Positions 13,142-24,791 of a stretch of DNA of 64,000 bases are shown one piece after another. This DNA is from Silurus meridionalis. Its lineage: Eukaryota > Chordata > Actinopteri > Siluriformes > Siluridae. Position 1 is the stretch's first letter; each line of letters begins with the position of its first letter. The notes beneath the pieces were generated by a model, which saw nothing but the letters and a program-made list of their open reading frames with translations, did not search any database and was not told where the DNA came from. Location: NCBI RefSeq assembly GCF_014805685.1, contig NC_060899.1:8662790-8726789 (forward strand), read 5' to 3'. The translations under genes and the position numbers were made by a program.

Positions 13142-15844
13142 TTAGCTCCAGTTGCAGCATGAGCAACTTGTGTCAAACACCAGGCTGGTTGCACATTGCT
13201 GGAAATAAGTCTGGCCTGCGTTGCACTCGTAGAACTTGTTGCTGTTGGCAGCGAATGGGTACAGACCGTTGGCTTTACCAGCGCAGAAGGAGCTGTTCAT
13301 GCCGCTGGAGCTTCCACTGCTGGAGCTTCCACTGCTGGAGCTTCCACTGCCAGAGTTTCCTCCACTTGCACTAGCGGTTGTGGTGCTCACTCCTGGTATT
13401 GGTGGAAGTGGAGTTGCAGGAGGATTGCAGGCTTAAAAGAGAACAAACTATAATGTTAATAGCCAAGTATTTGACACTAATGCTTCACTAATAATTAGCT
13501 TTAATAATTATACAATATTTAATTATTTACTTTGCAACCTTCATGAATGGTTAAGTAAAAGGGGAGGATGGAGACTGTTGTTATTTATCCTGTAGAATGT
13601 AAAGCTTACGTTGTTGGTCCAGATTCAAGGCCTTGTGAAGCACATTAATTAGAGGATATTTGCCCTGGTTGCAGAAAGTTCCCAAATAGTCATCCATGTC
13701 AATGGTCCACACCATAGCACCAGCAAAGTTGCTTTTCATCAGCCACTCAGCCTACAGGAGCATTTCTTTATTAATTTGCTTTATTCTTTTAACATTTTGT
13801 TAACTAAACATTTAAATAAGCATCTACACATTATATTCAAGTTGAACTATAGAACAAAATAGTTTGCCTTCATCTGGAAGCTCTTCATGTTGTCATAGCC
13901 AACCCATTGGTTTCCCTGATAGGCATAGGGCACGTCTTGTTGAGAGTTCCACACCTCAGTTGCGCCCCCTTGCAGGAAGGTACAGATCTACCCAAGAAAA
14001 AAAAAAAGAAAAGAGCGCAACTGTGAGATGTAACAAAACTCTGGTGCTCAGAATATATTAGCAATAAATAGTCAACCTAATACACAAAGTCTGTCTGTAT
14101 TACCTCAAAATAAGCCAGTTCCCCAGCTTCCTGAGTGTATTTTCCTGGTGTTCCAGCTCCAGAGATTGGAGCTCCAATTCCATGGTTGGCAGGGTTTTTT
14201 AGGGTAAATGTGTTGCCATAGGTGGGAAACCCAACAAGAAGCTTATTTGCAGGAGCACCATTGTTCAACCAGTAATTCATTGCATAGTCCTAAAGAGCAT
14301 CAGGTTAGCATTAGTGGCGTTTAGTGGCCTACCAAACTCAAATATTCAGTGGCTGAGACTTATTTCCCCTTATGACTGGAGTATGACACATTAATTGGCT
14401 CATTAAACATACGTTACCACAACATACCACATTAAAGTAGATGTAGGATCCACTGTCAAAAGAATCCCTGTACAGGGGGCTGCACTCTCCTGTGAAAGGA
14501 TCCCATGATCCATGCATGTCATAGGTCATAACATTAATCATGTCCAGTGATCTGGGTGTGGAAAAGATAATACAAAATATCAAACTCAACAGCTCAATAT
14601 ATATTGTTGGTGTTGGAATTGACGGTGACTTACTGTCCAAGCTGAGGAATCTGGTAAGCAGTGTCAATGGTGCCTCGACCTGATGAGACAGCAGCGGACA
14701 TCAGCAGTCTGGCTCTGTTGGTCTGTTTGGCCTCTGCCTCAAATGCACTTCTCATTTCCTAGATGCATAAAGGAATAAAAGATTACATAAAGAGGTATAC
14801 TTTTTTGATGAATATTTATGTAATGGTTTGACTTCATGATTTTTTTTTCCAGCACCACAATGACACAATAATGATATATACCTTTTTAGCAAATGTATAT
14901 CAAATACAGCATTGCTGATATCTAGGAATTTCACCGTTGAAAACTCAGATACATACAGCTAACAGAACTGAGTACAGTTGCTGATCTTGTGGTGGGCTTC
15001 CCCTGTTGGCTGGGTACTCCCAGTCAATGTCCAATCCATCAAATTCATACTTTCTCAGGAAAACAATGACAGAATTGATGAAAGTCTGGCGGTTCGCAGC
15101 ACTGGCTACCATGGCAGAAAACCTAGTAGGGAGATGCAGAATTTAGTTCAGTTCAACATACCTTATGATTTGCTCTTTTGTAAATAGTTAAAGTTTATTT
15201 TCTTACCCCGAGGAGCCAAAGTTCCACCCACCAACTGACAGCAGAGTTTTCAGGTTGCCGTTCCTGTAGTTATGTGTGTGAGCAAGAAGGACACAATGGA
15301 GGACAGAGATAGCACATATACAGTTCAGTTTTATCATCTTGTCTATACGTGAACAAAAGGTTAAAAAACACAACCGGCACACTCACTTGTCCTTCAGGGC
15401 ATTGAATTGGCTGTAGAGCTCCACATCATTCCACTCATACGTAGCAATTTTGTAGTCATTGGTCATGGTGGCAAAAGCGTAGAGAAGATGGGTACACAGG
15501 CAGGGGTCGATGTTATTGGGCATGTAGATGGTGGGAGGAGGGCGATACTGCGCCCAATTTGTGAAGTAGCATGATAAAATGTAGGCTGAGCCTGTACAGA
15601 GCAGCAGTACAGTTAGTTAGTGTCGTTGTTGCGTGTAGCAAAAACTCACAAATCACACCATCATACTTACCAAGCTGCATTTGAAGCAGCAGGGCCAATG
15701 CTGTGTGTACAATGAGAGAGAGAAATAGACTTTATGATTCAAGTTTAATATTATGAGTTTCAAACGCAGAGATATTTATTCCTCTGTCCTAATAAAAGCT
15801 GATTATCTTAGCCACTTACCTGAAACCAAGGCTACCTTGCCCAT
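13142..15844 (-). CDS. chia: Acidic chitinase, GH18 with CBM14 domain
   Basis: Eleven coding exons on the minus strand: 15820-15844, 15671-15700, 15387-15591, 15207-15263, 14957-15122, 14634-14758, 14428-14551, 14104-14289, 13868-13987, 13610-13751 and 13142-13431, giving 489 residues. Residues 1-22 are a signal peptide (MGKVALVSALALLLQMQLGS). The GH18 barrel holds the motif FDGLDIDWEYP with the catalytic triad Asp137, Asp139 and Glu141 intact, plus LLSVGGWNFGSSG and MVWTIDMDD. A Ser/Gly-rich linker follows, then a CBM14 domain (about 442-489) with six cysteines (443, 463, 473, 483, 485, 486). The enzyme is secreted and cleaves beta-1,4 links in chitin, in digestion or defence. One intron (13752-13867) has a GC donor after AAG. 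Teleosts carry several chia copies, so orthology to one copy is not claimed. A TATA-like box and a poly(A) signal flank the gene. Confidence 0.95.
13305..13350. repeat. 15-base coding tandem repeat in chitinase linker
   Basis: About three near-identical copies of a 15-base unit encode SSSSG-type repeats in the linker between the GH18 and CBM14 domains. Because the unit is a multiple of three, copy changes would alter linker length without shifting frame. Confidence 0.85.
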
Positions 15845-15881
15845 TGTTGCTGTGCACAAAGAGCGTACCACAGGGCTTGCT

Positions 15882-15892
15882 CTTTTAAATAC
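15882..15892 (-). promoter_or_regulatory. TATA-like box of the chitinase gene
   Basis: TATTTAAAAG on the minus strand, about 40 bases upstream of the start codon at 15844. The implied 5' UTR is very short (about 10-15 bases). TATA promoters are common for tissue-restricted secreted enzymes. Confidence 0.55.
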
Positions 15893-16283
15893 TCACAGTT
15901 GACCCTCAAACTCCCAAAACATGGCAGAGGTAGTGTTTGCAGTAGATAGCAGATAGCAAATGGTACTTAAGATTACCAAAATGACTGCACACAAAAATGA
16001 AAACACAATTACTATTTATCATAATTGTTGTGTACTTATCTCAATGCAATAATGGATTGCCGTTCTGATGCAGAAATGTAAAGAACACTAAGCTAAAGTC
16101 ACTGAATGATGAAGTTTAGAGCAAAAATTACTGCAGCAGTCATTTGCAAATATTAAATGAAGAGGACAAGAAATTATAGCATGTTAGATGCCATGTATGT
16201 TTCTTAATTGTGTTTTGTATTATCATATTTTATGCTATTTATGCGTTTAGATATTCATTGGCCCTAATAAAGACCAAGTTATA

Positions 16284-16504
16284 ACTTTCTTTCAGCTTCT
16301 TCCGTTAGGGGTCGCCACAGCGGACCATCCGCATGTTTGATTTGGCACGTTTTATGCTGGATGCCCTTCCTAACGCAACCCTCCCCATTTATCCGGGCTT
16401 GGGACCGGGACTAAGAGTGGCTGGGGTTGGTTCCCTGACCGGGGATCGAACCCGGGCCGCAGGGGTGAACGCGCCGCATCCTAACCACTAGACCACCAGG
16501 GACC
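16284..16504 (-). mobile_element. tRNA-Glu-derived SINE, copy 1
   Basis: Minus-strand SINE. The head (right end) reads as a tRNA-Glu-like sequence with A box TGGTCTAGTGG and B box GGTTCGATCC and a CTC-anticodon-like loop. The tail ends in CTAACGG then AAGCTGAAAGAAAG. A 16-base target duplication flanks it at 16268-16283 and 16524-16539. A short partial repeat of the flank sits at 16503-16519. Confidence 0.88.
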
Positions 16505-16539
16505 CTTAAAGACCAGGAACCCTTAAAGACCAAGTTATA

Positions 16540-18885
16540 CTGTGCATAAAGGTGCAACAAATTGATTTTAAAATATAGTAAATCTGTATTCTAAAAAAAT
16601 GTTTTGTCATTATCATATTATACTTCTCTAATAAAGATATTTTAAAAACTGCATAGCGCCGTTATAATAAAACTGACACGAAAAATCCCATTGTGATCAG
16701 TGCATCCTAGTTTTAACAGGTTTTAAGCATAACAAACTTTTCTCATGTGTCCAGAATTTAATAAAACTGATCAAATATTATTAGATAACTATTGTAAATT
16801 AATGTAAATTATTGTTTGTTAAAAAAAAAAAAAGGATATGTTTTGAAACAGGAAGGTTGCTGTGAGAGTAGATTTTCCAGAAAGTTCCACATGGTTCCAT
16901 ATTTTCTGCAAATTTGATTGATATAATTTGTGAGTTAATACAGAATTGTCTGCCATTTCTGCATTTTCCCTCAAAGTGTTTCTAGCGGACAGTGTTAGGG
17001 TTAACAAAGTAAAGTGCAAAGTAAAATTCCTTATCTATTATCAGAATATAAAGAATGGTTAAAAATAGTGTACCACTCTTTCAAGAACTAAAAGGACAAT
17101 GAAGTAATGATATTGTTATCTGAAGTAAACAAAGTCTGGTGGACTCAACTAATATAGTAACTCATGAGTCAGCACGTTTCACATCATTCACTCAGAGAGA
17201 TTTAATATTTCCACAGGTAGTCAAGTTTTCCATGCTCTCATCACAGGAATGTTGAGTATTGGGGCTTGTTATGAATTTTTTTTCTAAATTATACAGTATG
17301 TAAACAGATTTAACTTTTTTTTATTGGGTTAAGATAATGGCAGTTGAAGTTTATACCATTTGGAGAAGGTCATCAACGAAGTCATTACGATGAAGGTCAC
17401 AAAAGGTTTAAATAGTCCTGGGCAACATATATTGTATGTACAGTAATCTAAAATATTACAAATAAACTGAATGATAAGATGAACCTTGACAGACCATTTA
17501 ACTGTGCAAACTAGCCATTTATTTCTTTGTATAGCTAAATATATTTATTGTCACCTAAATAGGACAACATGAATGCAAAACCTAATAAACATACACATTC
17601 ATAAACTACAAAAAGAGAAAAAGTAGTCTGTGTTCTTTATTTTCAAGATAATATCATACGGTTTCATTGAACCCACTCGTGCTGAGACAAGGATGTGTCT
17701 CTATTGCAGTGTTTGGGGTGCAGCGGCAATCTGATAACCCACTTCTGAAAGTCTCTTACTTCCAACATGCCCAAGGGAATTACTTTTGCAGCTGCGGGGT
17801 AGCATTCTTTACATCCTCAGCAGGAGACAGCACTGCACATCACAGCCGACCAAATTCGATAATGTCTGCTTTGTGTTTATGGTCATATAATACCAGCTAT
17901 GATATGCATACACTATATAAACAGCTCAAGAATTACTGGTACATTTTTATTTCAGTGGTCAAAAATAAATAAGGGGGCATGCAGAGCAGTATCAGTAAGC
18001 GTGGTCAATGCAGAGAAGTAGGTAATTTATTTTTTTTACTGAGTATATGTGAGCATGGAGTGGTGAAGTGAGCATGCATAGGAACTGTTGTGCTTGAAAA
18101 AACTCAGTTGTTTTAGCCCTTATCACTGGGAGACACTTTTTTTTTGCCTGGGGTATAAACTTTGCTTGTTTATATTTGTTAAAGGCATGCTGAATGAAAT
18201 AGCTCTGTGTGCTTACTTTGACGTACCTTGCATCTATGAAAGTGCTCAATCGACATCTGTGATGCACCATCAAGAAATACCCTATGTACTACATACAACA
18301 TACATACAGTAAGTCTTACCGGAATTCCACAAATATCCTCTTTATTGAATCATATATAGATATATATGTCATTTGTTTTGATGATTGGATCACATCTCTG
18401 CTCTAAACAGGACAATAGGGTGTGTATGCATATAGGGTATAACAAGGCAGAATTAACCTCATGGAATTCTATGAGCTCAATCATTTGGTTAACAAAAGAA
18501 GGTGATATGATTTTAAGCACAAACCCTGGCACACCTCCAAAGTCACCCAGACATCATTTGGCTAATAGAACATGCACACATCATGTGATACAATGAATGT
18601 CACTTGCACCTTAGCATACAGTATATGGGAACTTACAATTGCCTAGAAATCCCTGCAGGAAGGTTAGTACTTTAGGAACCAGACAGTGTATTGGATCTAA
18701 ATAATGGACTGCATAATATGAGTTGAATTATTTGTTTACATTTGCTGGGATTTTGCATTCAGGGGCTTTTCCCGCACTTCAATCCAGGAGGCCAAACTAT
18801 TAGATGCAGGTAATTTTTTTCACAAGGGTGCTTAATTTATACTGTTAATCTTCGACAACAGTTCTGTATTCTGTAAGAGTATTGA
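16540..18885. other. Gene-free region
   Basis: AT-rich sequence with no supported exon, repeat family or regulatory motif on either strand. Short open frames here show no recognisable domain and no flanking splice logic. Confidence 0.5.
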
Positions 18886-18888
18886 AGG

Positions 18889-19110
18889 ATGAACCTGCCA
18901 TGGTGTCACAACCACACCTTAACAATTCAGTGCAGCTCAGATGAGGATGGATTATCACAAGGTTTCTTCCTCAAGCAATCTCAGGGAAAGTGTCCTTACC
19001 ATAGTCACCACTGGCTCGCTCATTTAGGGCCAAACTTACACATTAATTTATTACTGTTTTATCTGTGTAAATTAGCTTTGAGACATTGCCCACAGTTAAA
19101 CGTGCTGTAC
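18889..19110 (+). repeat. Diverged teleost interspersed repeat, copy A
   Basis: Shares CAGATGAGGATGGATTATC, AAGGTTTCTTCCTCA and a TTTGAGACATTG...GCTGTACAAATG end with the element at 21661-21892. This layout is a common teleost dispersed repeat, probably SINE-like. This copy is the more decayed one and lacks a visible tail. Confidence 0.6.
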
Positions 19111-19311
19111 AAATGTTTTCAATGGATACAGAGATTCAGTAGGTAAAATATTACTTCAGTAAAAGTAAAAGTGCACAATATAAACTTTCACTTCAGTAAA
19201 AGAACAAGAGTATTTCCTTCAAATGTACTTGAGTAACCAAAGTATATTATTTATTATAGGAATGAATACAAATATTTGTTTAATTGGATGTTTTGTTTAT
19301 AACTATATAAA

Positions 19312-19513
19312 CTTTCTTTCGGCTTCTCCCGTTAGGGGTCACCACAGCGGATCCTCCGCATGTTTGATTTGGCACATGTTTTTACTCTGGATGCCCTTCC
19401 TAACACAACCCTTCCCAATTTATACAGGCTTGGGACCGGCACTGAGAGTGGCTGGGGTTGGAACCCGGGCCGCAGCGGTGAGAGCGCCGCATCCTAACCA
19501 CTAGGGAACCTTG
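19312..19513 (-). mobile_element. tRNA-Glu-derived SINE, copy 2
   Basis: Same family and orientation as the copy at 16284. The tRNA-like head has a small deletion near its 5' end and a short deletion before the B box. Flanked by a 15-base target duplication with one mismatch (19297-19311 and 19518-19532). Confidence 0.85.
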
Positions 19514-19532
19514 TTTGTTATAGCTATATAAA

Positions 19533-20339
19533 AATCCTAATTCAGGGTATTTATGTATAAAAGTGTCATTTTATAAATAAATGCATTAGCCACATATTGA
19601 GCTTACCTATCTTTAATTTAGACATTTTAAAGCTTGTTGATGAGAGCATGTGGAATTTCTCCTTTGAACAAATTTACTCGTGCTGGGATGTTTTTTTCTG
19701 TAAACAACAAACAAACAAACAAAATAAACAAACAGCATTTGAGCATGAAAGCTGAACCAATTTGTGTAAAACAACATTTGTATTGTATTTTGCAGATGGC
19801 AAGAAGGCAAGTAAGCACAATCATGCTTTAAAAAATCTATATAAAATATAATACAACATTGTTTTGACAATTTTTGTATTAAAAAATACACAGATATTTT
19901 GTTCAATTGTGAAGATATAAGCATCTAGAATATATAATGAATTTAATTTTGAATAATACTTAAACAATATATGCATGAAATCCTTAAATATACCAAAAAA
20001 AACCCCCAAGCATTTAAACGTAGTAAAGCCGCAGTAAATTCCGTTTGGAAACATAAGTAACTGTTGTAGTGGACAAATGCTATAAAAAGAGAATGGAACG
20101 GAGAAACACAGCAAGCTAACAGGCTTTTTTTATTAAGGAAAAAATATGCATTGGTGTACGAATCATTCACTGAAAACCACAATAGTGTACTAGTTTACTG
20201 CTGCTGTTTGGTGCTTTTACATTTAGTGTTTGTCCGGACCGTTTCATTTGAATCCATCACTATGTTGTGAGTCAGGCCAGAACAGACCCAGTGCAACTGT
20301 CCCGAAGTTAGCAAACAAACAGTTTACACAATAACACTT
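19533..20339. other. Gene-free region
   Basis: AT-rich, with a short (AAAC)n run near 19705-19725. No exon or transposon end was recognised. Confidence 0.45.
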
Positions 20340-20705
20340 CATTAAACTCTACCATTTCACATAATGAGGATAAACAGTTTTTGCTTACCGTGCTGATGTT
20401 TCGCCTTCATCCGTGACACCAGCGTGTTTTCTTTTAACACGCTCGTGCATCACTGTGGTACTTCCATGCCACACAAGCTCAGCTTTGCAAAACTTCCAGG
20501 TACAGTTTTCTTTGTTGCGTTTAATAAAAAATGCCCCCATGCCTTGGATGACTTGGGACACACACTTTATCCTGCTGCCGGTTGGCCCTGTACATTGTTA
20601 TCTTGCCGTCACGCTTACCCGTAACCTGGGCAGCTAATCGATAACGGCTTTCATTAACAAGGAGTTTCATTATCGATTATTATCGATTAGTTGTTGCAGC
20701 TCTAC
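20340..20705 (-). pseudogene. hAT transposon remnant with BED zinc-finger exon
   Basis: On the minus strand, about 20395-20500 reads CKAELVWHGSTTVMHERVK followed by RKHAGV, the second half of a BED-type zinc finger found at the N-terminus of hAT transposases; a stop follows soon after. The right end, about 20660-20705, reads TAGAGCTGCAACAACTAATC on the minus strand, with ATCGAT repeats, which matches the terminal inverted repeat of a common fish hAT family. The other end was not found, so the copy is truncated. Confidence 0.7.
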
Positions 20706-21167
20706 TCTAATGTTACTCTTAGCACAAAAATCTATTAATGGATTGATATTAATGAGTCAAACACTGATTGATATCTATTAAAATTATCATAAGCCCAAAA
20801 CCTTCTTTTCAACTATTTAAAAAAAATTGTGAAAATAAGGCCACGGTTGTTGTGACAAGTTTAAGTCAGGAGTTTCTTTCATCATTTATTACTCTCCAAA
20901 TGTTCTGCTTGCTGTTGAACTGACACTGAACTGTTTGTTGGTGCTAAGCAGATACCACCAAGCGGCAATCAAAACAAGTTTAAGACAAAACGCCCACTCT
21001 ACCCTGATTGGTGAACTGCTGTGTGCTTGACCAGTTACATTTTTACCCATTCATAAATACAAAGGAACGACTGATTTGATTTCTCAAACTGTAGTTAAGT
21101 AAAAAGTAAGATATTTGACTTTCCAAATGCAGTGAAGTTAAAGTAAAAGTCTCCCCAAATTGAAATA

Positions 21168-21310
21168 CAGTGGTACTCTGACCTACGAGTGCATTAATGT
21201 ACGAGTGTTCCGAGGTATGAGCGGTCACTTGGTCGATTTTTTGCTTTGTTACGCGAGTAAAAATTGAGGTATGAGGTCGAAACAGCGCTGCTAGATGGCG
21301 AAGCGAAGCC
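21168..21310 (+). mobile_element. Probable DNA transposon terminus (CAGTGGTAC...ACGAG type)
   Basis: Begins ACAGTGGTACTCTGACCTAC and repeats TACGAG/TATGAG motifs, the pattern of terminal inverted repeats in pogo/Tigger-like or related elements. The following 21310-21560 may be internal sequence of the same element, but no opposite end or transposase homology is clear. The 20706-21167 stretch to its left shows nothing I recognise. Confidence 0.4.
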
Positions 21311-21660
21311 AGAAAGCGAAGATTGTGACGAAAATTAAGATAAGCAAAGAAGAAAAAGTTAAAAAATTTAAGTTTAGGGATACGTCGTGTACAGGAGTGA
21401 TAGTAAAAAACGAGTTTTCCCTCTGCCTCCGCTTATCGCCTCCTTGATTGAACCTCCTGGAGTGTTTAAAGGCTCTGGCATGGAGAAGCTGGTGTTGAAT
21501 CTGTGATGATCGAAAATGTTGAGCCATTTTATGAGTTGCTCAATAGCTCTTAGTTTTATAACCACAAATGACTGTAAAATTACTTATAATCTTACACTCC
21601 AGTGCTCATGTTAGTTCTCACTCTCCAGTGTTCTGTATTGCTAAAAAAGATTATTATTAC

Positions 21661-21892
21661 ACCCTTGATGTCACCCAAATGAGGATGGGTTCCCCTTTTG
21701 AGTCTGGTTCCTCTCAAGGTTTCTTCCTCATAACATCTAAGGGAGTTTTTCTTTGCCACAGTCGCCACAGCTGCTCATCAGGAAAAAAAACACACCATTC
21801 ACCTTAACTGTTGATTTCTCTAAAGCTGCTTTGAGACAGTGTATGTTGTGAAAAGTGCTATAGAAATAAATTTGACTTGACTTGACTTGACC
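21661..21892 (+). repeat. Teleost interspersed repeat, copy B, with TTGAC tail
   Basis: Contains ATGAGGATGGGTTCCC, CTCAAGGTTTCTTCCTCA, GTCGCCACAG and GCTGCTTTGAGACAG, ending in about four copies of TTGAC. The pentamer tail is typical of SINE/LINE 3' ends. It is the better-preserved relative of 18889-19110. Confidence 0.7.
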
Positions 21893-22070
21893 ATATAGGC
21901 CGAGGCGAGCACGTTTGCCGCTAAATTACTGTGAGCTGAAATATCCAGCATGCTCATTTTTAATTCAAGGCATTGTTATATATTTTAGTTCTTCTATACA
22001 TTTTTTTAATTGATAATGATGAGGAGGAGGAAGAGGAGAAGGAGGATTTTCGATGTATTTGTATTTATAT

Positions 22071-22553
22071 CAGGGGCGTAGATTACACGGGAGATGCGGG
22101 TGATATGTCCCACACACTTTTTATAAAAAGTAAATTCGTCCCCCTCACTTTTTTAGTGGAGAGTTGTGTTCACGACATGAGGTTTTAATGGAGCAATGTA
22201 TATAAATGCAGAGTGATTTAAAATTCAAAGAGACAAGATAGTCTATACATGACGTTCACGTATCCATGGCAATCAGTCACTCACTTGTTGCTCCTTTTGA
22301 ATAATTAGCCAGTTTTAAAGGATTTAAAGGATTATTAGGATTATTTGGGCAAACGTTCACTTTTTTCTGTGTATTTTCCTTAACTCTTTTATAACGTCTT
22401 TTGTTTTAACAAGTGTGTTATCAAAACCCGTGTATTTCTTTCTTTCTTTCTGTTTTATAATCATATATAATCATAAAGCATATACAATTATTTAAAATAA
22501 AACCTGTCAATTACACAAGGGTTAACTGAAAAAATAAAGGCTAACACTAGACC

Positions 22554-22586
<33 letters not shown>

Positions 22587-23161
22587 TTGAAATAATGGCT
22601 ACGCCCCTGATAATTGATATAGGGTCTTGACATGTTTGTCAGTTAAGTTCAATACATATTTTCTTTCAAAGGTTTGTTTTGAATGACTTGTTTTATTCCT
22701 GAATCATGGACTGTAGAATAGAACAAAATGAAGTATTATTTGAATGTGCAAGTCTCCATTACTGTGTGCCATGTACTGTGCATACACAAAATACTATTTG
22801 AAATATGTAAACAATATACTCTTAGAACCATTATAGGGACATCTTTGTACTTTATACTTAAAAAAGGTACACATTACTACCTTAGAGTACTAATGTGTAC
22901 CTTAATGTACAACTAGACATTTTTGGGTAAATAAGGTACAAAGATGTGCTATTAAGGGCACTGTCCCAGTGACAAGCTGTTGCATTTCTTTCTTTCTTCC
23001 TGTTTTATAAATATATATACTCATAAAGCATATAAAGCAAAAAAATTATGATTAAAAATAAAACCTGTCAATTACACAAGGGTTAACTGAAAAAAACAAA
23101 AACAAACAGGTAACACTAAACATTTCGTCCCCCCACTTTTGAAATGATGTCTACGCCCCTG
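22071..23161. mobile_element. Non-autonomous hAT-like element with 8-bp target duplication
   Basis: The left end begins CAGGGGCGTAGA and the right end finishes TCTACGCCCCTG, a 12-base perfect terminal inverted repeat. ATTTATAT occurs directly outside both ends (22063-22070 and 23162-23169), an 8-base target duplication as made by hAT transposases. No transposase frame is present. The right-hand third (about 22985-23161) is a diverged copy of 22430-22609, which itself ends in CTACGCCCCTG, so the element has two right ends in tandem. A (CA)n run sits at 22556-22584. Confidence 0.85.
22826..22960. repeat. Small palindromic MITE-like repeat
   Basis: AGGTACACATTA and TAATGTGTACCT face each other at about 22866-22903, and a second outer pair (GACATCTTTGTAC / GTACAAAGATGTGC) flanks them. 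Such nested inverted repeats built on GTAC are typical of small fish MITEs. It lies between the duplicated right ends of the hAT-like element. Confidence 0.55.
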
Positions 23162-23379
23162 ATTTATATCCACTATTGTTAGACAAAAATCAGTAATTAA
23201 TTATAATAATTATCATTTATCTCTAATACACTCTCTTAGTTATTGTTTTAACACATACTATCGAATATAACTATCTATTTTTCAGATATTCTCTACTCCA
23301 TTCTTTTGTATTCAACGTTCAAAATTCGCCCCCGTAGCAAAGCATTGTGGGAAGGCATAGATCCGTGAAACCCTAAAGT

Positions 23380-24755
23380 ATGGCGGATGGGGAAGAGCCG
23401 TAAGTAGCGTTGAATGAACGAAGTGTATTTGGAAGCGATATTGTTGCTATTTTGAAACGTAGCCGGTGTAGCAGGGACGTGCCTGAATCCTCTTTTTATT
23501 CTTTCACTTTTAGGGCGAAGAAAAGACAAAGAATAGAGGAGCAGCCTGAGAAGTTAGTGATGAAATGCTAAGCGCTGGCTGCAGGTTTGAGTATTGCACA
23601 GCATAGGGAGTGTGAAAATTCATCCGTATTTTCCAGACGAGTTCGGGGTTTTCAGAAAGCGCAAATTTCATTATTCTAGTTTGGAAACGTAGTGTCGCAA
23701 ACCCCCCCAAGGGTGAATTGTGAAGTGTTTCGGTTCGGGGTCGTGCTTTTATTTGAAGACGTCAGCCGGCTAATGGCTAGCGTTAGCTCCCGAGCTGTCA
23801 ACACCAAACTAGGCCTTTAGACGGATCAGAGAGAAATACTCAGAGAGTCAATGCTCTGTGAAGCGGTGATGAATTTTCACATCATGCACTGTGGCCAATG
23901 TTAGCTATCATGTTCTATCAAATCCGTTTCGACTTTTGCATGTGTGGTTTTTGTTTTTGCTGTCATTTCTGTGCTGGGATTTGAAAGGATTCCATGAGCT
24001 TAAAAGAAAGTATATACAGTGTACGTAGAGATATTCTTTCTTTAATAAACCAGACAGGCAACAACAAATGCAATCTGTTCCTGCACATTGAATCCAGGAT
24101 GTAATACCCAGGTGAGATCTGTTGCCCCAAATTCAATCTGGATGTAAAGTGCAGGTTAGAATTGTTCTTCAGGTCTGAATGTAAAAACAAAATGTGACTC
24201 TATTCCCAATTATTCACACTTTGCGTGAAGTGTAGGGAAAAATGCTGTAATAAAAACTAAGAGTACATACATATAAATAAAGGGAAACAGATGAAGAATG
24301 AATCGGGTTCGGGTCACATCAAAATACATAACAGGATTCTTAAATTCCTGAGTACTCTTTAAGCCATAGTGTCACATCGTTCTTCCAGAGTTGGACTATA
24401 TACAGGTTTGGCTAAAAGAGTTGCTATGGGATCCTTTAAGCAGCCGTACTATTTAAAATAAATACCTTGAAAATGAAGTAAAAAATGTAATCCTAATAAT
24501 AATTCTACTTTGAAGATGACTATTTCTTTTTTATTAAATTAAATATAGAAAAGTTCGATTTCTTTAAGTTCAGTTAAGAGGATTGTATTTTTTACTTTAT
24601 TGAATTTTTTTTCTTTTCTAGGAGGAGTTTGTATAAAAAATTTTGTTTCCTTTTTTTTTTTAATTTTTTTTTAATTTTTTATTAAAGTATGCAACTCCTA
24701 AACCCATGGCAATGCTTTTGGACAAACCTACATAGTCTAAAAGCTTAAGCTCAAC

Positions 24756-24791
<36 letters not shown>

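Noticed and set aside
13196..13453. Plus-strand frames with ASTAG-type repeats
   Set aside because: Antisense of the chitinase linker repeat; no splice or start logic.
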